Source of the DNA: Bacteroidales bacterium
GTDB taxonomy: Bacteria; Bacteroidota; Bacteroidia; Bacteroidales; UBA932
NCBI GenBank assembly: GCA_024401695.1
Contig: JAKSKN010000001.1
Location: forward strand, 62,001-126,000
Reading direction: 5' to 3'
Length of the DNA: 64,000 nucleotides
Below, in pieces: positions 42,001-49,569 of the stretch. A model generated the notes under the pieces. The model was given only the letters and a program-made list of their open reading frames with translations. It searched no databases and was not told where the DNA came from. Within the stretch, counting starts at the first letter, position 1, and each line of letters begins with the position of its first letter. The position numbers and the translations under genes are program-made.

Positions 42001-42539
42001 TACGGTTCACATATCGCATCGATGCGGAAACCCTTGCCTATGCCAAGCTTGACCTTCCGCAGCACCCTGTCCTCCTTTGTGTTGTAGACATAGAGTTCGT
42101 CCAGCCCCCCGATATAGACCAGGCCGTCGGAAGCCAGGAACCCGCAATAACCGATGACGCTCTCTTCGCTCCCATCCTCACCGGTGAACGTCAGAGTCTT
42201 GAACGAATCCGTCTTGGGCATATACTGCGTCATTCCCCTGTCGGTATATATCCAGAGACGGCCTATGCCATCCTGCCCTATGTTGTAGATATAGTCGCCG
42301 GGAAGCGATCCATCACGGCCATCGGCATAGTACCATTTGATTTCAGAGTTGTAGCCGAAGCGGAAAAGTCCGTTGGGCGTGCCTCCCCACGCGTAGCTTC
42401 TGGACTGCACGAACACGCAGTTCAAGCCTTTCGTAGCCGCCTCAGGCGACGGAAGGTTCTGGAAATACAAGCCTTTGGCCCCTGCACTCAGGCAAACGGC
42501 AATCAAACAGATGACAGAAAGCAGTCTTTTCATATTCAT
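39033..42539 (-). CDS. Hybrid sensor kinase with propeller and receiver but no DNA-binding domain
   Basis: 1168 aa. Signal peptide, then two periplasmic seven-bladed Reg_prop propellers (repeats such as IWIGTDGGGINIL and VWIGTASSGLYSY), a Y_Y_Y domain, one membrane helix (about 755-778), HisKA (LLNVSHELKTPLTLI), HATPase (DEGEGLGG, GSGLGLAYA) and a receiver (LLIVDDDVDLREYL; phospho-acceptor in VVVSDVMMPVMDG). Classical Bacteroidetes HTCS proteins add an AraC-type HTH after the receiver; this one ends right after the receiver (LPKPFDKEGLIKAINKLLE). Its start overlaps the stop of the companion kinase (ATGA). Confidence 0.9.
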   Translation of the reverse strand: MNMKRLLSVICLIAVCLSAGAKGLYFQNLPSPEAATKGLNCVFVQSRSYAWGGTPNGLFRFGYNSEIKWYYADGRDGSLPGDYIYNIGQDGIGRLWIYTDRGMTQYMPKTDSFKTLTFTGEDGSEESVIGYCGFLASDGLVYIGGLDELYVYNTKEDRVLRKVKLGIGKGFRIDAICEPYDNGAIGLFNKETGFAIYYLKTGRVELAASQVDSNNAFLFDSHGRFWRSQYNKGIECYDNINLVASYNTGNSDLSSDLVTCFLENNGEIWIGTDGGGINILNPDTGAIRHLMRKSDDFNSFPCNTIIKMCLDAGNSVWAVRDDLGAIVLRDVYMRTIAFAPVSDQFGHSSDEILSLSQSKAHSKYVWIGTASSGLYSYNMYKTDSNTEITRYPEIGNRRVESILTLPNDDLLLFCANDGLYIYTPEAHRLRPFTEIKDQEFYDRIRYSGQKVGLSMDNLGHVLILAVDAYVWDLSTNTVVRHPVPMHEGHDAIYPVSQGQGKYYYCEKYLYFWDANAYRHEYVFEIDEGNNINSVSMDDSGAFWLATDNGVYVFEEGQKEARKMEFDKIRSAEVVLVDNSDRIWIATSQSMFVYLPKLDNLIKFGNNDGVNWNKFNGKSWLHTEDRVLFGGVNGMLTVDPSVNFFLTDKPDIEIQDLVLNGVRLNEIPSRLVLTSSYKSLDIRLVVHENNILRDKQFRFIVKTRRNETVIDTDNPDLSFSMLPAGVHKVQACCTLQNGSWTEPVDLIQIKVLALWYKAWWFWAMVLLVGITLLYVIIHSYKSDADYKLALAESEAENKAGQDSLKFLLNVSHELKTPLTLIISPLSRLLKNKDKSDPEYNVLNNVLRQANRMSRLILTVLDSHKIQDGSASFNGEVKGLNNWVSEQAAAFEDEAGGRRISLVKKLDPAVGNVMIDSQKLENVITNMLINAFKHSPDNTTITVGTTYQPESKSYRVFVSDEGEGLGGVDMTKLFSRFYQGYAQKSGSGLGLAYANSIVEMHGGQMGAYENAVKGATFYFDLSSSLDKPKPVASKPVAAPRISRAGATSIGNATLLIVDDDVDLREYLIEEFSAVAAVVLSASNGKKAYEIAQNQHVDVVVSDVMMPVMDGFELTDKIKRDPNLCDIPVILLTARVEAKSREHGLSIGADAYLPKPFDKEGLIKAINKLLE

Positions 42540-45500
42540 ACTTCTTTTGGCAGGTCGAAATAGAATGTCGCACCCTTCCTCGGGGTATTGTTATAAGCGG
42601 ATATCTTGCCGTTCAGGCTGTCCACGATTGCCCTGGAATAGGACAGGCCCACGCCGAAACCGGTCTTGTCCTCGGTCTCGGTGTAATATTTGTCGAAGAG
42701 ATGTCCCAGCGTCTCATCCTTCACTCCCGGTCCCATATCCGACACGAACACCCTGTACGAGGCGGAATCTTCAAGATTCTTCGTACCTATGGTGATGGTG
42801 GATTCTTCAGGACTGACCTTGATGGCATTCAGCATAATGTTGCTGATCACTATGTAGCATCTGCCGGCATCAATGTCGGCGCTGCCGAGATTAGGGTCGA
42901 GGTCAAACCGCAGCGAGAGATTCCTCGACTGTATCTCGTCCTCGAAATTGGCGGCGACGCTGCGGACCCAGCGGTTGATATTGTGCCTCTCGATGAGTGC
43001 CGAGCCCTTGCCGTCCTCGATCTTTTCTGCGGTCAGGATCGTGTTAAGGAGCATCTTGATGCGTTCTGCATTCCTGTACACCGGCACAAGCCTCGCGGGC
43101 TCCACCGTCTCGTTCTTCCTGATCATACGCTCAAGAGGTCCAAGAATCAGGGTAAGCGGAGTTCGGAGTTCGTGACTGACGTCAATAAGGAAATTCATAC
43201 GCTGCTCTTCGCCGCGTATGACAGACTGCTGCCTCTCGGCATCAAGCTGCATCTGCCGCTGCCGCTTTCTCACCGCATTGCCCAGCAGGAGTCCGCCTGC
43301 AAGGACGAACGAAACTATCGCCCAGAACCAGACCGACTGATACCACGGACAGCGTATCCTGAATTCGCACAGATCGACATCATCGATCCAATGGCCTTCA
43401 CGTGACGTGCACGAAGCGCTGACAGTGTATCTGCCCGCCGGGAGGTTCTGAAGGCTGATCCCGGGCTCGCTGACCTCATACTCTTCCACGCCGCCGGAAC
43501 TGCGGACCTTGAATCTGAAAAGCTTTGCGCGCAGCACATCATCGCCGTGGGCGATGACATCCAGCCTCAAGCTGTTATGCCCCGCAACCAGGTCAATGGC
43601 TTCCGTGACCATCTTGCCGTCAGCAATCATATTCACAAGCTCGATTGACGAAGGCTCGCCGCTCGAAAACGAAAAGTCGCTGCCGATTTTCACGAATCCA
43701 TTGACGCCGCCGAGATAGACGTTCCCCAGATTGTCCACAAGCTTGGCGTGAGAGACATAGAGGTTCTGGAAGGCGCCGTCGATCTCGTCGACGAAGATGA
43801 TATTCTCCACATCCGGCACAAAGGCCACAAGCATATTCCTGGTTCCGACCCAGACGTTGCCATCCGGAGCACAAACCAGCGATTCCGGGTTCCTGGAGGC
43901 CTCAAAACGGGACTCATATTCCCTGAAAGACCCGTCCCTTGGGTTAATCCTGACCAGATTGCTGCCGTGGATAGCCCAAAGCGAACCGTCAGGAGACATA
44001 CTGACGCCCTTGATCTCCCCCTCTCCCTCGTCGAATGAAAGGAATTCCGTCACCACGAAGGTTTCCGTATCCATCTTGTAGATATGACGGGGGTCAAAGA
44101 GCAGACTGCCTTCAGAGCCGACGACAAAATGCAGCGTACCGGCTTCGACATCGGCAGGCAACGGATACCGCGCAAAACCGCCGGTAGAGAAATTCAGACA
44201 ATATATCAGGTCGGACAGGACGGCGACACGGTTTTCGTCGATCTTCAGCAGACAGGCCTTCTCTCCGTTCCTTATCGTGTAATGAAGAGCGTTGAACATA
44301 TCGGCCGGACGCATATCCCCCGTCCTCTTGTCGAATATGAAGAGGCCTTCCGACACGCACGACAGCAGCAGCTGCCCCTTGCGGTAACCCGAAATGGCAT
44401 AGATGCTGTGTCCGCTTGTCTTCTCGTATGTCGTGAGTGTCTCCGACACCGGGTCGAAGCGTATCAGTCCGCCGCCTTCGGTTCCGAGCCACACATCGGT
44501 CTCATCCTCATCCTGATAGATGGAGGAGACGCCTTCCGAGACACCGCCGGCAATCTCTTCGGAACGTATTGCGAGGATATCGGACTTATGGATGATTATG
44601 GTTCCGCCACGGTTCCTGGTGGCCCATACCACATCATCTTCGCCCCCGGCAAGGTGTGTGATTGAAAGTCCCGGGAATGAAAGAGGGTCGGACGGGCTCT
44701 TCTTGAGCACGGTTATCGCGCCGCTGCGGCGGTTGATGATGCTTACGCCATTGTCGGTGCCGACCCAGATGTCTTCGCCGTTCTCAAGGAAGCAGTGCAC
44801 GAGATCCCAGCTGAGTCCGTTGTCCGCCCTTGTGTATGCGGCAATCAGAGAGCCGTCGCGGGCATAGCGTTCCACACCGCAGCCGTGGCGGGTTGTCCAG
44901 ATGTTGAACTGGCTGTCGATGTACAGCTTCGAGAAGGATTCGCCCGGAACCTCGCACTGGAAAGGGAACCTGGCGACCATCCCGGTCTTCGGGTACATCA
45001 TATATATGTCGTTGCCATTGCTGTCGAAAAGCACGATGCCCCCGTCCATCCAGACAAACATATCGGTGATCCTGAGCGAGGAGCCGGACGGTATCTGCGC
45101 GACCTCAACCACCTTCCTGGAGGTCTCATCGTATCTGTACACTGCGTTCTCGCCACCGAAGAAGGTACCTTCGTCAGTCGTGATCACCGAATAGGCAATG
45201 ACTGCAGGCTCGGGATCGACCACATCGAAACCGGCGAAAGGGGTCCCGAGGAAACCGTGCACACCTTCCGGCGAAAGCACCCAGAAAGTACCGTCCCGGC
45301 TGCAGGTGGTGGCCAGGACATCACCCAGGAGATAGTCGGACTCTGCCCTTCCGGAACCGGACACTTTGCTCAACGCGCCGTTGCCCAGTCGGTACAGGCC
45401 GTCCTTTGCGCTCAGCCATACAAAGCCGTGGGGTTCGCTGAACACCTGGTTCACCTCGGAAGGATATCCGTCCTGCGGACCGAGGAGGAGATATGAGTAG

Positions 45501-45583
45501 CGGGTGCCGGCTGCGGATGCAGTCAAGCCGCACACGAGCGACAATACAAGCGATAATCGGACAAAAATGTGTCTCATATTCAT
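42536..45583 (-). CDS. Propeller-type sensor histidine kinase without receiver or HTH
   Basis: 1015 aa from the ATG at 45583, the same MNM opening as its neighbour. Signal peptide, Reg_prop propellers (FVWLSAKDGLYRL, IWVGTDNGVSII, VWLGTEGGGLIRF), Y_Y_Y domain, membrane helix (SVWFWAIVSFVLAGGLLLG), HisKA (LIDVSHELRTPLTLILGPL) and HATPase (DMGPGVKDETLG, GFGVGLSYSRAI). It ends there, at FYFDLPKEV. It is the upstream gene of a translationally coupled pair with the receiver-bearing kinase, so the two may phosphorylate a shared receiver or heterodimerise. Glycans are the usual ligands of this sensor class. Confidence 0.9.
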   Translation of the reverse strand: MNMRHIFVRLSLVLSLVCGLTASAAGTRYSYLLLGPQDGYPSEVNQVFSEPHGFVWLSAKDGLYRLGNGALSKVSGSGRAESDYLLGDVLATTCSRDGTFWVLSPEGVHGFLGTPFAGFDVVDPEPAVIAYSVITTDEGTFFGGENAVYRYDETSRKVVEVAQIPSGSSLRITDMFVWMDGGIVLFDSNGNDIYMMYPKTGMVARFPFQCEVPGESFSKLYIDSQFNIWTTRHGCGVERYARDGSLIAAYTRADNGLSWDLVHCFLENGEDIWVGTDNGVSIINRRSGAITVLKKSPSDPLSFPGLSITHLAGGEDDVVWATRNRGGTIIIHKSDILAIRSEEIAGGVSEGVSSIYQDEDETDVWLGTEGGGLIRFDPVSETLTTYEKTSGHSIYAISGYRKGQLLLSCVSEGLFIFDKRTGDMRPADMFNALHYTIRNGEKACLLKIDENRVAVLSDLIYCLNFSTGGFARYPLPADVEAGTLHFVVGSEGSLLFDPRHIYKMDTETFVVTEFLSFDEGEGEIKGVSMSPDGSLWAIHGSNLVRINPRDGSFREYESRFEASRNPESLVCAPDGNVWVGTRNMLVAFVPDVENIIFVDEIDGAFQNLYVSHAKLVDNLGNVYLGGVNGFVKIGSDFSFSSGEPSSIELVNMIADGKMVTEAIDLVAGHNSLRLDVIAHGDDVLRAKLFRFKVRSSGGVEEYEVSEPGISLQNLPAGRYTVSASCTSREGHWIDDVDLCEFRIRCPWYQSVWFWAIVSFVLAGGLLLGNAVRKRQRQMQLDAERQQSVIRGEEQRMNFLIDVSHELRTPLTLILGPLERMIRKNETVEPARLVPVYRNAERIKMLLNTILTAEKIEDGKGSALIERHNINRWVRSVAANFEDEIQSRNLSLRFDLDPNLGSADIDAGRCYIVISNIMLNAIKVSPEESTITIGTKNLEDSASYRVFVSDMGPGVKDETLGHLFDKYYTETEDKTGFGVGLSYSRAIVDSLNGKISAYNNTPRKGATFYFDLPKEV

Positions 45584-45614
45584 ATTAGGCACTATAAAGA
45601 TAGCAAATTATTCT

Positions 45615-45622
45615 TATATTTG
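45615..45622 (+). promoter_or_regulatory. -7 box immediately before the lipid-kinase gene
   Basis: TATATTTG ends one base before the first ATG of a double ATG (45624, 45627). If used, the mRNA would be nearly leaderless. No -33 TTTG at the usual distance. Confidence 0.4.
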
Positions 45623-45623
45623 G

Positions 45624-46517
45624 ATGATGCAATACATATTCGTTATCAACGGACGCGAGGACAAATCGTCAATCCGTCCAGAAATAGAGAAACAGCTTGC
45701 CGGGCTGGATTTCCATTATGAGATCTACGTCACGACCGGCATAGGGGATGCCACCCGCTATGTCAATCTCATATGCGACCTGTATCCGAAGATCGAGCAC
45801 TGTTTCGTCGCCTGCGGAGGCTCCGGTACGGCAAATGAAGTCGCCTCCGGAATCGTGAACCGTGAGAACAAATATATGGCCGTGATGCGTTTCGGCATCA
45901 CGAACGACTTCGTGAAGAACTTTCCGGGCCGCGATTTCGACAACGTCCGCGCACTGCTGAACGGGACTATGACCAGAATTGACGCCCTCAAGGTCAATGA
46001 AAGCTATTCCATCAACGTCATAAATATCGGAATGGACGCGATGGTCGCCTATTTCGGCGAGATCTATCACGCCGCCGGCTACAAGGACGGTTTCAGGAGG
46101 GCTCTCGCCCACGCAGTCCTCGGCCACCGCATCAACCGCGTACGTATCGAGGCGGACGGCAGGGTCCTCAGCCGTAAATTCATAATGCAGGCAACCCTGG
46201 GCAATGGCAAGATCTGCGGCGGAGAGTATCTCTGCTCCCCGCACGCGGTTCTCGACGACGGCCTTATGGAAGTCTGCGTCTTCAAGACGATGCTGTTACT
46301 CACGCTCATCAGGATACTTCCTAAATACAGGAACGGCCAGCATCTGGACGATGACTTCTGCCGGCACCACCTGCGCTATACGAGAGCAAAGCACGTCGAG
46401 CTCTCATCAGACAGGCTCATCTACCTGAGTCTCGACGGCGAGACGATCATTTCCAGTCACTTCAACATCGACGTGCTCGACAAGGCCGTCAACCTCATCC
46501 TACCGGCAGAATTATGA
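45624..46517 (+). CDS. Diacylglycerol/sphingosine kinase-family protein
   Basis: 297 aa; ATG 45624 and 45627 are equivalent. DAGK catalytic motifs: FVINGRED near the start, HCFVACGGSGTANEVASGI (the GGDGT loop, here GGSGT), a FGITNDFVKNF segment in place of the usual G-T-N-D phrase, and DDGLMEVCVFK near the C-terminus. Family enzymes phosphorylate diacylglycerol or related lipids at the membrane. The serine in GGSGT is a variation worth noting. An ATGA overlap with the NMT1-like gene makes it the first of three coupled genes. Confidence 0.82.
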   Translation: MMQYIFVINGREDKSSIRPEIEKQLAGLDFHYEIYVTTGIGDATRYVNLICDLYPKIEHCFVACGGSGTANEVASGIVNRENKYMAVMRFGITNDFVKNFPGRDFDNVRALLNGTMTRIDALKVNESYSINVINIGMDAMVAYFGEIYHAAGYKDGFRRALAHAVLGHRINRVRIEADGRVLSRKFIMQATLGNGKICGGEYLCSPHAVLDDGLMEVCVFKTMLLLTLIRILPKYRNGQHLDDDFCRHHLRYTRAKHVELSSDRLIYLSLDGETIISSHFNIDVLDKAVNLILPAEL

Positions 46518-47461
46518 AAAAGTTGTCATTAGCCGCGGCCGCGCTGTTCGCCGCAATATTCCTGTACGGACAGGAGAAAGTGAGATTTATGCCGGCCTGG
46601 ATTCCTCAGGCCCAGTTCGCCGGTTTCTATATGGCGCAGGAGAAGGGCTTCTACGCCGACGAAGGTCTTGACGTGGAGATAAGCAACCTCAGCATCAGCT
46701 CCTCCGTCAACCCGCTGGAGGAATTATCCACCGGCAACATCGACATCTGCACATCCCAGCTGGTGCAGGGCACTATTTCCCGGAGCAAAGGCAATCCCAT
46801 CCTGAATATCCTTCAGATCGCCCAGAACAGCTCTCTCATATGCGTAAGCCACACTCCTGTCAAAAACCTGTCCGACCTCGACGGGCTCCGCATCGCCAGA
46901 TGGAAATCCGGCCACGGCGAGCACGCCGACATGGCCTGCCGGGAATTCGGGGTGCAGCCGAAATGGGAGTACACGCTGACCGGCATCAACCTTTTCATTT
47001 CAAGGGCGGTTGACGCTATGATCGCATACAGGTTCAGCGAATACCTCCAGCTGCTTTTCGCAAAAGGCAGGATCCCGTCCGAGAACGTCATCGATTTCGG
47101 CGACTTCGGTTTCAATTTCCCGGAGGATGCCGTTTTCACTTCCGAAACGTTCTACAATGAGCACAAGGATGCGGTCGACAAGTTCGTCCGCGCCTCAATC
47201 CGTGGCTGGCAGTATGCCGCCGCACATCGCGACGAAACGGTTGACGTGGTTATGCGCTATGCCCTCGACAACCACAACAACACGAATCACGCGATGCAGA
47301 AGATGATGCTGGATGAGATACTGGACATCCAGGTGGACAAGGATTCCGGCAAAGCGACTTTCGGTCACGTAGATGTGGAGTCATTCGACCAGATGAATGA
47401 GGAGCTTTCCGCCATCGGACTGATTGAGAATCCCGTGAACTATAAAGATTTCATAAAATGA
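46514..47461 (+). CDS. NMT1/THI5-like periplasmic binding protein
   Basis: 315 aa with a signal peptide (LSLAAAALFAAIFLYGQ). The domain opens VRFMPAWIPQAQFAGFYMAQEKGFYADEGLDV, the hallmark of NMT1/THI5-like solute-binding proteins (pyrimidine, thiamine-precursor or similar ligands). NLSDLDGLRIARW follows, and a C-terminal helical part. No ABC permease or ATPase gene is near. Instead it overlaps, by ATGA, a sensor with an extracytoplasmic dCache domain, which suggests ligand presentation to that sensor rather than import. Confidence 0.85.
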   Translation: MKKLSLAAAALFAAIFLYGQEKVRFMPAWIPQAQFAGFYMAQEKGFYADEGLDVEISNLSISSSVNPLEELSTGNIDICTSQLVQGTISRSKGNPILNILQIAQNSSLICVSHTPVKNLSDLDGLRIARWKSGHGEHADMACREFGVQPKWEYTLTGINLFISRAVDAMIAYRFSEYLQLLFAKGRIPSENVIDFGDFGFNFPEDAVFTSETFYNEHKDAVDKFVRASIRGWQYAAAHRDETVDVVMRYALDNHNNTNHAMQKMMLDEILDIQVDKDSGKATFGHVDVESFDQMNEELSAIGLIENPVNYKDFIK

Positions 47462-49371
47462 GCAACCGAGTATCATTCATCAGCAGGTCCATTTCCAGAA
47501 AACTGAGCCGCAAGATCGTGCTCCTGACACTGCTCATTTTCGTGCTGGCGATGATTGCGGTGGCAGTGGTTTCACTCATCGCTATCCACAATGAATCCAT
47601 CGGCAACGCACGCGGAGCTCTCCGCAACACATCCCTCGACATCGAGTCCCTGCTCGTCAACGTCGAATCGGCAGGCAGGGTCACAACCAGATCCATAATC
47701 CACTTCAACTCGGAGGGATCCGACATCTCTCACGTCACGGAAGATGCAGTCCTGAGCGACAAGACGATATCAGGCTGTGCAATGGCCTTCGAACCGCACA
47801 AAAGTGCGCATTCCGACAGGGAATACTATATGGTGGCATCATATATATCTGAAGGCGAAGACGTTGCCAGGACGGTCAATCTCGGCGGGACCGATTATGA
47901 CTATCTCACGATGGACTGGTATCAGATCCCGAAGCTGCTGGACAAGCCGTACTGGAGCGAACCATATTTCGATGTCATAACATCCCAGACGGTCACCACA
48001 TACAGCATTCCCGTCTATGACGACGGGGATGAACTTGTCGGCATCCTGAAATTCGACATCGCGCTGACCTGGCTGACGGATATGATCTCTTCACTGCAGC
48101 CGTATCCAAGTTCCTACAACATCCTGATCGGACGCAACGGTTCCTTCATCTCCCACATACAGAGGGAAAAGATCCTCAACGAGACGATATTCTCCGAGCC
48201 TCTGGCCGAAGGCAATGAAAAGGCCCTGGGTATGGCTATGGAGATAATGTCGCAACAGGATGGTCTGCTGCATTTCACGTTCAAGGGCAAGGGATATTAC
48301 CAGATCTTCGAGAAGCTCAGGAACGGGTGGACCGCGGTCATAGTATGCCCGCAGTCGGAAGTGTATTCCGATGCAAGGATGATCAACATCACGCTCGCGA
48401 TCGTCGCCCTTCTCGGCATAATCCTGATGTACCTCGGTTGCAAGAAGATCATCAGCAGGTCCACTATGCCTCTGACCGAGTTCACCAACGCCGCTCTTAC
48501 GATGGCCAAGGGCAATTTCAACGCCACCATCCCCGACGTCGACAGCCAGGATGAGATCCGCTACCTGCACGACTCGCTCTGCTACCTCCAGTCATCCATC
48601 AACACTTACATAAAGGAACTGAAGGCGAGCCTCGTATCCAACGAGAAGTTCGAGAACGAGCTCAACATCGCCAGCGCCATCCAGCGCAATATGCTCCCGA
48701 GGGAGTTCCCGAAGACGAGCGACTTCGACCTCTACGCAGCCCTGTTCCCTGCCAAGGAAGTCGGCGGCGACCTGTATGACTTCTATGTCAAGGGCGACCA
48801 CCTCTACTTCGCCATCGGCGACGTTTCAGGCAAGGGCGTCCCGGCCGCCCTGTTCATGGCGATCACCCGTTCCGCATACCGCTTCATCTCGGGTATGGGA
48901 ATGAATATGGAGCAGGTTGAGCGCAACATCAACAACGCCTTCACCGAAGGCAACGAAAGCGGGATGTTCGTCACGATGTTCATCGGATGCCTCGACCTCA
49001 AGACACTCGAGCTCGAATACTGCAACGCCGGTCACAACCCTATCGTCGTGGTCTCACCGTCAGGAAAAGCCGATTTCCTCCACGCCAAGGCCAACCTCGC
49101 CGCCGGACTCATCGGCGGGTTCCAGTATCAGGGCGAAACGCTGCAGCTCGAGAAGGGCAGCCGCCTCATCCTCTACACCGACGGTATCTCCGAAGCCGAG
49201 AACCGCCAGAAAGAGCTGTTCGGCGAGGACCGCCTGCTCGAATACTCCGCCAGCGTCCCTGTCACCACCTCCGCCAAGGACTTCACCGACGGGCTCCTCG
49301 ACGCCGTCCGCGGCTTCACCGACGGTAACGAGCAGAACGACGACATCACCGTCCTCACCATCCGCGTATAA
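47458..49371 (+). CDS. Membrane sensor phosphatase: dCache, HAMP, SpoIIE PP2C
   Basis: 637 aa. Helix 1 (about 22-44), a dCache-type sensor (about 50-290; DYLTMDWYQIPKLLDKPYW, SIPVYDDGDELVGILKFDI), helix 2 (about 300-322), HAMP (PLTEFTNAALTMAKGNF), a linker helix (ELNIASAIQRNMLP) and a SpoIIE phosphatase: GGDLYDFYVKG, IGDVSGKGVPAALFM, LYTDGISEAEN, NDDITVLTI. This RsbU-like protein would dephosphorylate an anti-sigma-antagonist or another partner in response to a signal. No RsbV/RsbW-type gene is in the window. Third gene of the coupled operon. Confidence 0.92.
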   Translation: MSNRVSFISRSISRKLSRKIVLLTLLIFVLAMIAVAVVSLIAIHNESIGNARGALRNTSLDIESLLVNVESAGRVTTRSIIHFNSEGSDISHVTEDAVLSDKTISGCAMAFEPHKSAHSDREYYMVASYISEGEDVARTVNLGGTDYDYLTMDWYQIPKLLDKPYWSEPYFDVITSQTVTTYSIPVYDDGDELVGILKFDIALTWLTDMISSLQPYPSSYNILIGRNGSFISHIQREKILNETIFSEPLAEGNEKALGMAMEIMSQQDGLLHFTFKGKGYYQIFEKLRNGWTAVIVCPQSEVYSDARMINITLAIVALLGIILMYLGCKKIISRSTMPLTEFTNAALTMAKGNFNATIPDVDSQDEIRYLHDSLCYLQSSINTYIKELKASLVSNEKFENELNIASAIQRNMLPREFPKTSDFDLYAALFPAKEVGGDLYDFYVKGDHLYFAIGDVSGKGVPAALFMAITRSAYRFISGMGMNMEQVERNINNAFTEGNESGMFVTMFIGCLDLKTLELEYCNAGHNPIVVVSPSGKADFLHAKANLAAGLIGGFQYQGETLQLEKGSRLILYTDGISEAENRQKELFGEDRLLEYSASVPVTTSAKDFTDGLLDAVRGFTDGNEQNDDITVLTIRV

Positions 49372-49413
49372 CTGGTCTGTCCGCAATATACGCGTCGCGA
49401 CGACATTGGAGAC

Positions 49414-49478
49414 GGACAGCCAATCCGACGACCGTTTTGGCCCCGCCCTACTTGTCAGGGAGGCGGATTGGCCTGTCC
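49414..49478. repeat. Large intergenic inverted repeat after the SpoIIE gene
   Basis: GGACAGCCAATCCG (49414-49427) pairs with CGGATTGGCCTGTCC (49464-49478), with one extra base. GTCGCGAC palindromes flank it (near 49394 and 49490). It has no T-run, so it is not a simple terminator. Confidence 0.5.
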
Positions 49479-49510
49479 GCGACAGACGAGTCGCGACGGG
49501 CGGAGAGGAA

Positions 49511-49542
49511 TTTGAATAATCAGAGATTATTTGGTAATTTTG
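49511..49542 (+). promoter_or_regulatory. Promoter of the MMPL exporter operon
   Basis: TTTG (49511-49514), 20 nt, TAATTTTG (49535-49542), with the ATG at 49570. A full pattern match. Confidence 0.7.
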
Positions 49543-49569
49543 CAAGATTTTTAAGAGCAGGCTTACCTG

